From Aldrovandia affinis (Eukaryota > Chordata > Actinopteri > Notacanthiformes > Halosauridae): 64,000 nucleotides of DNA. The number at the start of each line of letters is the position of its first letter. The first letter of the stretch is position 1. Shown here one piece after another: positions 36,853 to 47,539 of the stretch. Both the position numbers and the translations under genes were made by a program. Under the pieces are notes generated by a model. It saw only the letters and a program-made list of their open reading frames with translations. It was not told the origin of the DNA and ran no database searches. Location of the stretch: the NCBI GenBank assembly GCA_029706075.1, contig JAINUG010000023.1, forward strand, positions 186,001 to 250,000. The letters run 5' to 3'.

Positions 36853-38042
36853 CACTTACACCACTGTTAAAAAAAAAAAAAAATTTTACATTATTTTCAG
36901 TTGGAAATAGTATGTTCAACAGAGTGAACGGCTTGTGTATTAATTTAGAAGTTTACAGGAAAATAATTGACAAACCTGAATCAAGCATTTAACCAAGCCC
37001 TGATATGACAGGTGATAACTCCAGAGGAACTCAAAATGTTGACTCAAACTCTGTCAAATTCAGTTGACAGATGGATTGACTTTGTTTAAAAAAATTCCAC
37101 AGAATATTTAACAAAATGGCATTCAGGATTCAATCAGGTGAATTTATAGAATGTTTTTGACCTTCTATGCAAAACAATGCTGTTCAGGCCCTCATTTCCC
37201 ATGAGATCCCTGTGGCAATTTACATTGTCTTTGAGCATGTTGTTGTAGAGGCGGGGCGATGTCCTTATTTAGATTGAAAATGAAACTTTGTAATTCCACA
37301 CATTTTTTGCGCACAGGTCATGCGCCGCTGTGAATACTCATTCTGAAACTTATCTCATTGTGCACACTATCACAGGAAATCTCTTCTCTCCCTGGAGACT
37401 TGGCGACAGACTGCGTTCTCTTTAAACGGACGGCGGCGGGAGACAGTGACCAGCATGAGTCAGTCCAGAAAGAATGTTTCAGACAAGAGCCATGCTGTTC
37501 CTCTGACCTCCACGCCGGATAGAATTTAATTAGCAAAGGGAACTTTATCATTCTTGTTGTCCTTTGTAATGGGAAAACAAAACAAACAAACAAGTGAGGC
37601 CATTCTGTTGCCAGAAGAAAAATTCAAGATGCCACACCTAATCTGGTGATGGAGGAAAATATATTTTTTTGTTATATACGTTATACTGTATATTCGCGGA
37701 TGTCGATTACAGAGTGTTTTATGAAAATAGTTTTTCAACCAGGGTCATACAAAGTACATGAGTTGATCATCATAGTAATCTGTCAAAAGTGATGATGCTC
37801 ATTAAAATCAAATATTGTAGTGGTGGCGCTTCGCAGTGGGCTTGTGCATTGAGAGGTCTACAGCTTGCTTGTTTTTTTGACAGCTGGCTACTGATTTCGG
37901 TGGTATCATTTTCAACTTACCTCTTTGTCAACTACAAGCAGTAACAAGCTAATTGTTTATTGAAATATACTGTACCGCAATATAGAGGTTCTTAAATTTC
38001 ATTTAACTCAAGTTTTTCATTTATTTAATTAAATTCAAGTTC

Positions 38043-38535
38043 AGGGGCGGCGGATAGCGTAGTCACAGTCAGCTGATGACAAGGCCGAGGTCCTGGCTCG
38101 ACCCTATAGGGGCCCAGTTGCACTCATGAGGCCAGATCCAGCTCTAGCAGTTTTAGCTCTGGCAAAACCAATATTTTGGTCAAGACAGTGGTTTGGGGGC
38201 AGCAGATACTGCTCCGTATCTTGGCTGGTCCGATACGAGCGTGGCTGCCTATCAGGGATGTGGTTCGAAACCCGTCTCTGCCAGACTGGCTCTGGCCATT
38301 AGCCCCGATCGGGGCTGCATTTAGCTGTCCACCCCAGTGGGAGGGTGAGCTGGCACGAGTTAATCGAGGAGCGGAAAGGCATCCGTGGTTGGGTTCTGTC
38401 TCGGAGGAGGCAGATTTGCCGGCGCAGAAATATTTGCTCGTTACCTGGAGGACGGGCGGCAGACTCATGGGGGAGGGTGAATTGACATAAATAGAGGGTA
38501 TAATTGGCAACCAAATTGGGAGAAAAACGAGGGAA
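38043..38535 (+). repeat. Long composite SINE (two-part head), plus orientation
   Basis: Same module order as 27841-28320: first module with cacagtcagctgatgac and agctctggcaaaacc, then caagacagtgg, then a tRNA-like region with gtggttcgaaacccg. The body carries gtccaccccagtgggagggtg and the end accaaattgggagaaaaacg. It lies in intron 9. Confidence 0.88.
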
Positions 38536-39737
38536 AATTAGAAAATTTCAGTGTGTATGAATTACATAAACCAAGCCCACTATATGTGAAGTACATAAAT
38601 AAATATGTCACCTATACTTGTTCATTAGTTTCTGAATAACAAACACAATAATACATGTAACTTTAACCCAAACCATGTGGTCAACTTTGATTTGTGAGAA
38701 CTCTCCAATGAAATGATATCATTCCTTGGGGGAAATGTTGAAATTAATAGCTTGTGTAGTATAAAACCTAACTACTCAAAAACCTCTCTTCTGGTTCCAG
38801 GCTGTGTATAGTCCTGAGGCTCATCTCACACTAGAACTGTTGTTGTTGAAGTACCTTTTGTTCAGAAGTTCAGGATTCAGACTGACCATTCCACAAAGTA
38901 TTGCAGTCGTCCAAACCAAACCGAAAGGGAAGGAACACCGTGCCCCCCAATAAAAATGACAGTAACAACAACCCTTACAGCCCGGAGAGCAACACAACCA
39001 TGTCATCTGCTAGATGACTTTATATTCCAGTAAATCGCAAGGGTGTACCCCGTCTCAGATTGAGACCACATGTATTTTGAAACCCGCCTTGTGGTGGCAG
39101 CCAGCTAAACAGACCTCCATCACTGTGGTTATGACTAACGGGCAACACCACCCTGTCTTCCCCAACTCCCATTCAGAAGGGTTTTCCTCTCCACGCTTGA
39201 TCCGAGTTCTGTTTATGAGGGTTGCACATGCATGAAAGGCCCCTCTGTGTTTAAGGTTGACCAAATATATGCGCTTGGTACACTTTGAGACACCAATTCA
39301 TTTGGCTTTGACTGGCAATGGGCTCATTTGGTTAGTTTTGTTTCTAATTTGAAGCAGCATGGCCTTTTCTGGTTTAGAAGCATGCCTTTTGGTGTACAAG
39401 AGGTCCATGAACTTGAAAGCATGTGTACCAGTGATTGAGGGGTTTTTTCATGTAAAACTTGGCTATTGCAGGATTGAGACACAGACATTTTTTGCGGTGA
39501 CAGGTATGCCATTTGTCATGTTACAGGTTGGCAGGGTATACTAAACTGTGGTGAAAAACAAAACAGTTTTTCAATAAAAAAGTAAACGCTTCGTGTTTGC
39601 CGTGTATGTTTTGCCCTCTTAATAGATCAGACTTCTTAGACTGGTAATATTTTCATTGCATGCTCACTTTCCCTGTAGTATTTCTGAAGCCTTGGTCTCC
39701 ACCCTATCTTAGAGTGATGAAATGCGTTTCAGCAGCA

Positions 39738-39788
39738 GTGTGTGTGCGCGCGTGCATGTGCACGTGCGTGTGTGTGCGCACGCACATG
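39738..39788. repeat. 51-bp strictly alternating purine-pyrimidine tract
   Basis: Every base from 39738 to 39788 alternates purine and pyrimidine (GT, GC, CA and one AT step). Such tracts can adopt Z-DNA under negative supercoiling. Confidence 0.9.
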
Positions 39789-40065
39789 GGTTTATGTGGT
39801 GAGCATGTGCACACAGACCATGTGCGTTAGCTTTCAAGTACATGTGTCTGTGTGTGTACATACCTCTGCCTGCCGTTCACCGTGACTTTTCAGGAACTGC
39901 TCTTTGACTTTACCCCACTTTGCAGTCAGTACATAAACACAGAATTTTCCTCTTCAACCCAGTGCTGTTTGATTAATGATGATTCTCCTCATACAGAAAT
40001 GCACAATGAAGATTTAAGGAGTGTTTTAATCCCTTTTACTGTAGAATTATTATGGGTTGGGTTTA

Positions 40066-41068
40066 GCTTGATGTGCATCAGAAAGTTATTGCGACAATGC
40101 TAATGGAAAACAGGTTAGTTCGAACCTATGATGCGCTAGACTAATTTGTTTGCTAGAGGTGGATTAGAGTAGATCCCAATTCTATATAGTGCAATGGAAA
40201 ACACTTGTAGCGATATAAGGGCGGATGTTTCAGTCGCGGAGCTTGTCAAAGGCATTGAAACAAGCCGCTCTTCAGCAGAATTTCGTTATTTGCGTGAGTC
40301 AGGTAGCCTAACGACTACGACTTTAACTAGCTTCAAAGCCTAGATAAAAATGTTTCAAACTAGGAGTAATTGGAAAAGAGGCGATGCTGCTGTTTCTGAG
40401 TTTGTTTGATAGTGGAAACGCACAGCTGGCACCTTCATGCACAACACAGTTAATACACCATTTGTGGTTTAGCTAGAAATCGTTAGATGAATTTATCATT
40501 AGGTCTAATAAGTTCGATTTGTATGAGTGAATAGCACTGTTTCATAACGTCACTCATTAGCGAACATAATGATTTCAGTGCAATTCAGTGCTTCAGCAGG
40601 GCATTATTACGTCAAGTTTATGCACTACCACTATGTTCTATTAATGGAAAATGGTTCAGAGGAACCGAACTAGCGCAACGAAGTTAATTGTTAATTAACC
40701 CGGTACCTACGGTACTGTAGAAAACGACTACCGTCACATTTTTCAGAATTTGGGCATCGACTTGGTACCTGGGTGATGACTTTTCAAGTGTCTGATTAGG
40801 TTGGTCGTTCCGAACGTTTTCGAGGTTGTTCCTCCGCGGCTTATTTTCGATTGACATGTATGACAAACTGCAAGCTTTAAGTCGTCTTCACTGACTGTGA
40901 AAAACGCCCATACTAAGGACATGTTGAGGCGTTTTCAGCGCTGCGCTCATCTGATCTGTTTGCATTGGCTCACGGGTGCGCGCACGTCACGTGAAAAGAG
41001 GGGGCGAGGAGCCAACCGGCGCACAGAATCAGCTATGTGGAGTGATCGGGATCAAGTCACCGATTGAG
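40066..41068 (-). mobile_element. Core of the same hAT element, both termini absent
   Basis: From cttgatgtgcatcag (about 40067) to aagtcaccgattgagg (about 41070) the sequence is nearly identical to 34680-35670. Scattered single-base changes include an extra A in the BED reading frame and loss of one G in cacgggg. The element's first about 480 bp and last about 60 bp, including both terminal repeats, are missing. GGGTTGGGTT occurs directly on both sides (left about 40054-40063, right about 41068-41077). Confidence 0.9.
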
Positions 41069-41249
41069 GGTTGGGTTAACTCTCCTGGAGTACTACCCCC
41101 AATGTGTCGCAATCTCCCGGGCAATGCACAGCAGCTCGTATGCACCAGAATGCATACACATTACAGGAGGTGAAGAGGCAAGGATATATTGGGCCAATTA
41201 AACTGAGGAATGATTAAAGATGGATTTGGCCAGTAATAATATATAATAT

Positions 41250-41340
41250 AATATATGCCATTTAGCAGACGCTTTTATCCAAAGCGACTTACAGTAGGGA
41301 ATGCATACATTTTCAGTATATGTGGCCCCAGTGGGGCCAG
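41250..41340 (-). repeat. tRNA-derived SINE tail fragment, minus orientation
   Basis: gccatttagcagacgctttt, then atccaaagcgacttacagta and gtggccccagtggggcc form the reversed 3' two-thirds of the SINE seen complete at 60022. Confidence 0.8.
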
Positions 41341-42623
41341 TACACTGAGGACAATGCCCCCTCCACCTCTGCAATAAATGCCATGGAATATCCAATGACC
41401 ACAGGGTGCCAGGACCTCAGTTTAATATTGCTATCTCCTACAGCACAGTGCCAACATTACTGCACTGGGGCATTGGTTCCAAAGGGAAACCTGTCCCCAT
41501 TGGCCCACCAACATTTCTTCTAGCAGCAACCAGTTTTTCCAAGAGAAGGCAATATGGCTGCTGGCTGTGATAGCTTTTCTTAGAACAGGCCACTCCCCCT
41601 TCTTCTTCAGTGGTTCATCAGTAAATCTCTACTTTATTCAAACTCATCATCCACAAAACCTAAGGAGAGCAGCATTGTGTGATCATATAACAGGTCCAAT
41701 ACTACCCTCTACTGGCCAGACTTAAACAATGCTCCTTAATTTAAACCTTGGCCAGTTGGTCAATCTGAATATTCATTCGTGTCTTGAGCTAAAGTTACTT
41801 CTCTCTTTTTTATTTCTTATGTACATTTTTTCCATGTACATATTCCTCAGGATGAAGGAATGAATGGGTGTTGTGAACAGACTGGAGTACGTGGCAATAG
41901 AAAATAAAGTTTCAAAGTACTGTGAAGGCATGACTTGTTTATTATATGAGTCTAACACATGGTGTGCTTGTATTGGAGGAGTACTAAGAGCTAGAAAATA
42001 AGTTGTATAATTTATCACCAGAACTTTTTATTTTTTGGAGTGTTGTGTACATTTCCCGCCAAGATAGCATCCTGCCAGTGTGGCATCATAAAGGGCAGCC
42101 CAGGGAAATGGCTGTTTGCCCCTTTAAGTCTTGTGATCCACAGAGTCATCCCATCAGCCTGCAGTTCCACACCTGACCACTAGCTGAATTGAATCAAGCA
42201 ATTGGGACTGCTGGCAGTTAACTCGAATTGTGGACTGAATAAAATGACTGATTGTGCCGCATAGAGGTTGGAGGGCAGCAAGCTATGCTGCAGGCCTCAT
42301 GCCCTGGGTTTTGATGTTTGAGTTGTGGTTATTTTTTTGAGACGATTCTTGAGTTATTGGTGAAGATTTATTTGTTTACTTTATTTTGCATTTAGGAGAG
42401 TTCATTTATTAAATACAGTGTTTTGTGGGGGAATCCTGCCTCCTCTCTGCCTTTCTTCTATTGCCTACGCCCTCTGAAAAGGTCCTTGTGTGTCACCCAT
42501 CCCCAGTGACACTACACAAGATATAAAAATCCACAGTAGGTAAATTAACTCTACAACCCTGCAAAGCACAGGCTGGATCCCAGCATTTTGAAACATGGTC
42601 ATGTTCCATCCTGTTGTCTCCAG
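41341..42623. other. Intron 9 sequence before exon 10
   Basis: AT-rich with no long open frame. No repeat was recognised. The exon 10 acceptor ends at 42623. Confidence 0.5.
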
Positions 42624-42755
42624 GTGATGGACAGCTCCATGCCTCTGATCGGAGAGCACGTGGAGGAAGACAAACAGCTCATCACAGACCTGGTGGTGAA
42701 CAAGATGGCCACGTTATTGACTGGCGCCTCGTCGACTCCACTTACCTCAGCCACG
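42624..42755 (+). CDS. syn3: Synapsin III-like, coding exon (about exon 10), end of C domain; 3' boundary uncertain
   Basis: After acceptor tgtctccag the exon reads in phase 0 [16 protein letters not shown], then [13 protein letters not shown] up to 42710. [16 protein letters not shown] matches my recollection of vertebrate synapsin III. In other synapsins the exon ends about one residue after NKM-x. Here the sequence reads ACGTTATTG: the only GT at that spot (42713) leaves two extra bases and breaks the frame into every downstream reading I can make. The only canonical phase-0 GT before the first in-frame stop is at 42756 (CACG then GTGCCG), which would add 15 non-conserved residues ([15 protein letters not shown]). 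I give that end. A real end at 42713, with one G missing from the sequence, is equally possible. Confidence 0.85.
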
Positions 42756-43410
42756 GTGCCGTGCCAAACCTCCCCCTCTCTTCTCAGCCGCCAAGAGCTA
42801 TTGTTTCAGAAGATTTAAATATATATAAATATATATATATATATTTCCATATTCGTTGATTTCCTGTGTACTGCCCTTTAACGGCTAACAAGCTCTACAT
42901 TTTAGAACAAAGCTGGACTTTCCAAAGAGGTGTTCCACATACAATACAATACACAAACATGATGCAGGACTGCTGCATATACCATTAAGAATTTAAAGTC
43001 TTTGAAGAAAGGTTGTTTGTGTGTATTTTGAAGAGAAACACTGTTTACTGTCGCTCTTCTGAAATGTGCGAGCGCCCATTCTTACCAGACTTTAGAGAGC
43101 GAATACGAATATGTGAATATCATTATTTGACATAATTAACTGCATGTTATTTATATATTTGGCAAACATGCTTATCCATGGCATGTGTCACAGTTCACTG
43201 AATTTCTACTCCACATCCTGTAACACAGTTATATAGTTTCTTATTGTACCAGAGTAACAATAGTCTTTTGCTCAAAGAGTTCCACCTGGGTTTAAAACCC
43301 ATGACCTGCCAGTCCAGTGTTGTCACTACACCATGTGACACCAGCATCAAGATATGAGATGAGATGAGCACTGTTGTTATTATTAACGTGATGACTGTGT
43401 CGACCAGCAG

Positions 43411-43453
43411 GCCCTGCCCGGACCTCTGACAACCCAGCCTCGACGGGCACAAG
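43411..43453 (+). CDS. syn3: Synapsin III-like, short linker exon (about exon 11)
   Basis: This small exon encodes ALPGPLTTQPRRAQ plus one base of a Gly codon. It is followed by the strong donor gtgagt. Two overlapping acceptors are available (gaccag and cagcag), so a Gln codon may or may not be included at its start; both keep phase 0. The PLTTQ block resembles the start of the variable linker in synapsin II, while PGP-rich composition is typical of all paralogs. Its phase matches exon 12 exactly (G|GT). Support comes from splice sites, phase and weak similarity, not from a conserved domain. Confidence 0.8.
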
Positions 43454-43779
43454 GTGAGTCTTCCTCTCCTCTCAATTCAAGTCAGCTTAATTAGCATGAC
43501 AAACATTCTATATTGTATTGCCAAAGCACACAAATAATATTAGCACTGTTTTCAAGAGCAGCATGACATTGTGTACCAAAACACAGCACTAGTGGTTATT
43601 AAAGGCAGTGTCTATTTTGGGAAACCAGGTAATCTTGCAGTGTTGCAGAATTTTCTGAATGCATCAGTGTGGCAACTGCAGGTAACTGCCTAAATGAATG
43701 GTTTGATGAGCATGAAAATTATGTCAACTGTACGCCATAGCCATCTCAGTCAACCCGTGCAATCCCAACACTTTGGAAA

Positions 43780-43975
43780 TTCTGGAGCAGCGCTTAAGAC
43801 AGCGTTTTGCACCACCATCAACTAAACACCTAATGATCCAATCGAGTTCCGGACACTTGAAGAATCTATGCCAAGGCACATTGAAGCTGCTCTGAGAGCT
43901 CACGTTGGCCCAACAACCTGTTAAGACATTTTATGTTCGTGTTTCCTTTATTTTGGCAGTTAACTGTAGATATTT
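43780..43975 (+). pseudogene. C-terminal fragment of a Tc1-like transposase
   Basis: In one frame, 43859-43915 reads ESMPRHIEAALRAHVGPT, matching the conserved end of Tc1 transposases (ESMPRR-EA-...GGPT). Upstream sequence is frame-shifted and the N-terminal two-thirds is absent. It is a decayed relic in intron 11. Confidence 0.7.
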
Positions 43976-44065
43976 GGTTCAGGACGATCAGACTGAGACA
44001 GTGATGCCATTAGTTGAGATTAACTACATCACTGCAGTTGGTCTTTGGGTGTCAGGCATACTATA

Positions 44066-44616
44066 CAGTACCAGTCAAAAGTTTGAGTACACCTGCTGGA
44101 AACTAGGTTTATCTCATAATTGACAATGTTTTACACCGTATACGTTTCCGTAAATACATGAAAATGCCAAAAATACATGTACCAATAAGAAAAAGGAACA
44201 TCAAAACAAAGTTCAAGAAATTTTAATTGAAAATGTAATCTTGGATTCCTCAAAATAGCCACCCTTTGCCGTGATAACAGCCTCACAAACACAGGCCATT
44301 TGGTTATTACGTTTCAGCAGGAAATCACCTGACATGTCTTCCCAGCTCTCCTGCAGCAATTCCCAGAGACACTTGTGTGTTGCTTTGCTTTGACTCTTCT
44401 GTCCAGTTATTCCCATAAAAGTTCTATGGGATTGAGGTCTGGACACTGGGCAGGCCAGGTCATTAGTTTGAGCTGTCCTTCATGTTCCTCCTTCACCAGA
44501 TAGTTCTGGCACAACTTCAAGGTGTGTTTCAAGTTGTTATCTTGCTAAAGAATGAAGGAGTGCCCAATTAGCCATAATCCAGATAGAATATGTACTCAAA
44601 CTTTTGACTGGTACTA
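44066..44616 (-). mobile_element. Tc1-derived MITE in intron 11
   Basis: The ends are CAGTACCAGTCAAAAGTTTG and its complement caaacttttgactggtacta (last base changed), flanked by TA at 44064-44065 and 44617-44618. The 551-bp interior is transposase-derived in reverse orientation (caaaatagccaccctttgccg, tctatgggattgaggtctgg) with no intact frame. Confidence 0.92.
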
Positions 44617-44656
44617 TATTTTGGTCCTGGACTGGCATGTGCTTTTATTTCTGCAG

Positions 44657-44819
44657 GTGTTACCCGGTCAAGAGGGAGCTCCCCCTCCCAGTCAGCTCAG
44701 GGGTCGCCCCAGCGCGCACGGTCCGCCACAACCTCGCCCAGCCAGGCGTTCCAGCCCGGGCCAATCCCAGCATCCTCTGGGCCAGGCCCGGGCTCGCAGA
44801 AGCAGCCTCCTCAGCTCAA
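44657..44819 (+). CDS. syn3: Synapsin III-like, Pro/Gln/Ser-rich linker exon (about exon 12)
   Basis: This 163-nt exon lies between acceptor tttctgcag and donor gtaggt. In the frame set by exon 11 it encodes a low-complexity linker (GVTRSRGSSPSQSAQ, later SQAFQPGPIPASS and GSQKQPPQLN). The last two bases, AA, combine with the first base of exon 13 to give the Asn of the synapsin signature QLN-KSQSLTN. No stop occurs in this frame. Several Ser residues follow Arg or precede Pro (RSRGSSPS, GSPQR), so kinase sites are plausible but not shown. The linker is much shorter than in mammalian synapsins. A Tc1-type MITE ends only about 40 bp upstream of the exon. Confidence 0.88.
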
Positions 44820-45063
44820 GTAGGTGCCCCCTCTGCTATGCTCATTTGTGTCCTAACATTCCCTTACAGAAATGCGACAGTCAGCTTCTGGCCTGCTCTA
44901 CAGTGGCCTGCCTTTAATACGTCTGGAGGGTTGGCACTGGAGTGAAGAACTTCAGCTTCTTTCCCTAATTTTAATCCTTGGTAGAGACCTCTTGTGGCCA
45001 AAGAATGTAGTACATCTATATGTATGTAATGTGTAATACATATGTACATATAGCAGTCTATAT

Positions 45064-45109
45064 TACAGTACTGGTCTGCTGTGCATACGTATAGCAGACC
45101 AGTACTGTA
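45064..45109. repeat. Perfect 17-bp inverted repeat
   Basis: TACAGTACTGGTCTGCT at 45064-45080 and its exact complement at 45093-45109, with a 12-bp loop. It lies in intron 12; no further context is known. Confidence 0.9.
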
Positions 45110-45212
45110 GTAAGGTGCATAATGGAGTGTGTTACACAGTTAGCATATTTAACATATTAAATATTGAAAGAAATCAATAAACTGCACTTTTATAGACAAA
45201 TGTTATGTCAAA

Positions 45213-45400
45213 CTGCTGAAGCTAAGCAGGGTTGGGCATTTTGGATGAGATGTTAAATCAAGGTCCTGAATTGTTGTGGTCGGTAAAGATCCCATGGCGC
45301 ATTTCAAAAGAGTAAGAGCGTTAACCTCAGTGTGCCAGTCAAGTTCCCTCTAAACCTGGCTCTGCCTCACTTTTATATTTGCATGTCATTAATATGATGA
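45213..45400 (+). repeat. Truncated 5S-like SINE copy
   Basis: ctgaagctaagcagggttggg followed by ttggatgagatgttaaatcaag, gtcctga, gtggtcggtaaagatcccatgg and gttaacctcagtgtgcc is a shorter relative of the repeat at 23575. Confidence 0.75.
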
Positions 45401-47409
45401 ATAAAATAATAAAAGCACTATGAAAGAAATACCATCTGCTCCTCTGGTGGTGTACTTAAACACAGGGGGAATATTATTGGTGTAGCACAAATCAATGTGA
45501 ATGTGTACTTTTGTGCAGCTAGTTTGACTGATTAATAGAGTGAAATGTTCTTTATGAATTCAAATCATATTGCTGAATAGCACCAGCCCAGAGGATTTTT
45601 TTCTGGCAAGCCATTAGCATACATGCTCAAACTGTAATTAGCAATTAAGTTGCTATGGTAGTGTTTAAAAATAGAAGCTGTGTTTTACTGAATATTTGAA
45701 TATTTGTGCATTTCTTCTCTTAAAATGTTAATTTCTGCAGCACAAATGTTACACCATTGCAGTGATAATTCAGACGCTACATTTATAAACGGTAAAAACT
45801 GCCATCGCACAAATTTTGTCAGAGAAATAGGTTCTAGCAGAAACATTTGTGAATTTTTTAGATGGTGTGTTACCTTCTGATTTTTAAGTGTTTTATTTAC
45901 CTTGTTACTGAGCAGCAGTGCAGGTAGTAACTGAAAACCAATCAAAATTGATTTGGGTTCTGTCAGGCTGTGGCTTGATATGGAAAGTCATTAAATGAGC
46001 TTTTAGTCTAACAAGCTTTGCAAATTGTGCATCAGTATTATAGCCCTCAGTCAATTTTCCAAAGTTTCCATAAGAAACAATTATTCTGAATAGAAAGAAT
46101 AGAATTTACATGATTATATGATTGATCAAGATTTATTATGTGCGGAATGCTTAAAAGATTAATATAAATTGCATTTGCATTTAGTAATGGACATTTACAT
46201 TGAGAAATGCACCAAATAAATGTGCAATAAGTCATGTTTGCACTTTGAGGAAAAACTGATGAGAATAAACTAATTTACAATGTAGTAAGGCTATTTTTCA
46301 GTCATTCTGTAGCACCCCAACTTTTTACAAAGCTGGCAAATGTTTTTAATGACCAAAACCTGATTACCATATGATGATGAAATTCAGTTCAGTCTCATTT
46401 ACACACTGGAGGAATTGCCATTGAGCTGTGAAGCAGGGGCATTCCTTGGTGACCGAATGTTGACTTTTAGATTAGAAACTGGAGCCAATAAGGCGATCAC
46501 AGGAGGAGGTTTTTGTGGGAGGGGGTGGGCAGGGGAGTCCTTTCCCCCAAATATGTTTTTGTTTGTTCCTGCACTTTCATCCACACCCCAGAGGTTACTT
46601 TCCTTTATACTTACCTTTCACAAGGTAGAGCAGGGGATTCCTTTTCTGCAGTTTACTTTTGGATCCAGTTATATTAGTTAAAAATGAAGTTATTCAGTTA
46701 AAATTCACACTCTCTCACTCATAATTTAGTATCACAAAAAAAAAAAGAGTTTCAGCAGAGGCACATGTGTGTGCTGGCCACTCTCTCAATTTCTTTGAGC
46801 TTTTTCTTCTCTGTCAGTTGGATCAAGTACCAAAAATGATGCCATTTCAGCTGGAGCGCAAAATGTCTCAGACCGCTGCTCTCTTTTTATTCAGGTAACT
46901 GAGACAGCTCTGTCGCACCTGTGATGTGTGTGATCGATCGATGCAGCATCCTTTCAAACCGCAAGATCAACCGAAAGTTTAAATAACACATGTCAATAAG
47001 ATAATAAATACATTCATCCATTTTTAATTTTTTTTGTGAAGGAATTACTGTCACACTTTCAGTCTACATTAAACATGGGCTTTGAATTCACATGATCACT
47101 TATGGATGTATGTTGAATCCTCTTTTAGCTACCCATTCCTTATAACAGCACATCAGCATCCTAACCATAGCACATCAGAACTTGAGAAAGTTGGTGGATC
47201 TCTAATGTAGCTCACCACCTACAGCTATGCACTTCCTCAGCAGAAATAAAATGCCTCCAATTCACAGAATATTTGCAGAATCCACATTCTGAGTGCAAAC
47301 GGATGAGCATTCGGATGCGGTGGGTGTATGTGGAAGAGCTCTTTAACCGTCCTATTCCCAAGTTGGCAAATTCGTTTTTAACTTTCATCCTTCCTGTCCC
47401 TCCTTCCAG
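45401..47409. other. Intron 12 sequence, no gene recognised
   Basis: AT-rich, without recognised repeats. The exon 13 acceptor ends at 47409. Confidence 0.5.
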
Positions 47410-47539
47410 CAAATCTCAGTCACTCACCAATGCCTTCAGCATCGGAGAGGCCCTGCGGGGCAACGCCAGCGAGGACGAGGCCAAGGCCGAAACCATCCGC
47501 AGTCTCCGGCAGTCCTTCGCCAGCCTCTTCTCTGATTAG
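47410..47539 (+). CDS. syn3: Synapsin III-like, terminal coding exon (about exon 13), domain E and stop
   Basis: Acceptor cccttccag is followed by C AAA TCT, giving the N-KSQSLTNAFSIGEALRG block. It is followed by NASEDEAKAETIR, SLRQSFASLFSD and a TAG stop. This is synapsin domain E, found in 'a'-type isoforms and important for vesicle clustering and oligomerisation. RG..SEDEAKAETIR resembles synapsin III and NAFS/IRSLR resembles synapsin II; synapsin I differs more. One conservative change stands out: Gln replaces the usual Lys in SLRKSFASLF. The eight exons together, with the extended exon 10, give 852 nt including the stop, an exact multiple of three. Confidence 0.95.

Noticed and set aside
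44552-44945. Alternative frames through synapsin exon 12 (121 and 113 codons)
   Set aside because: The phase set by exon 11 and required by the QLN-KSQSLTN junction selects the third frame; these are shadows.
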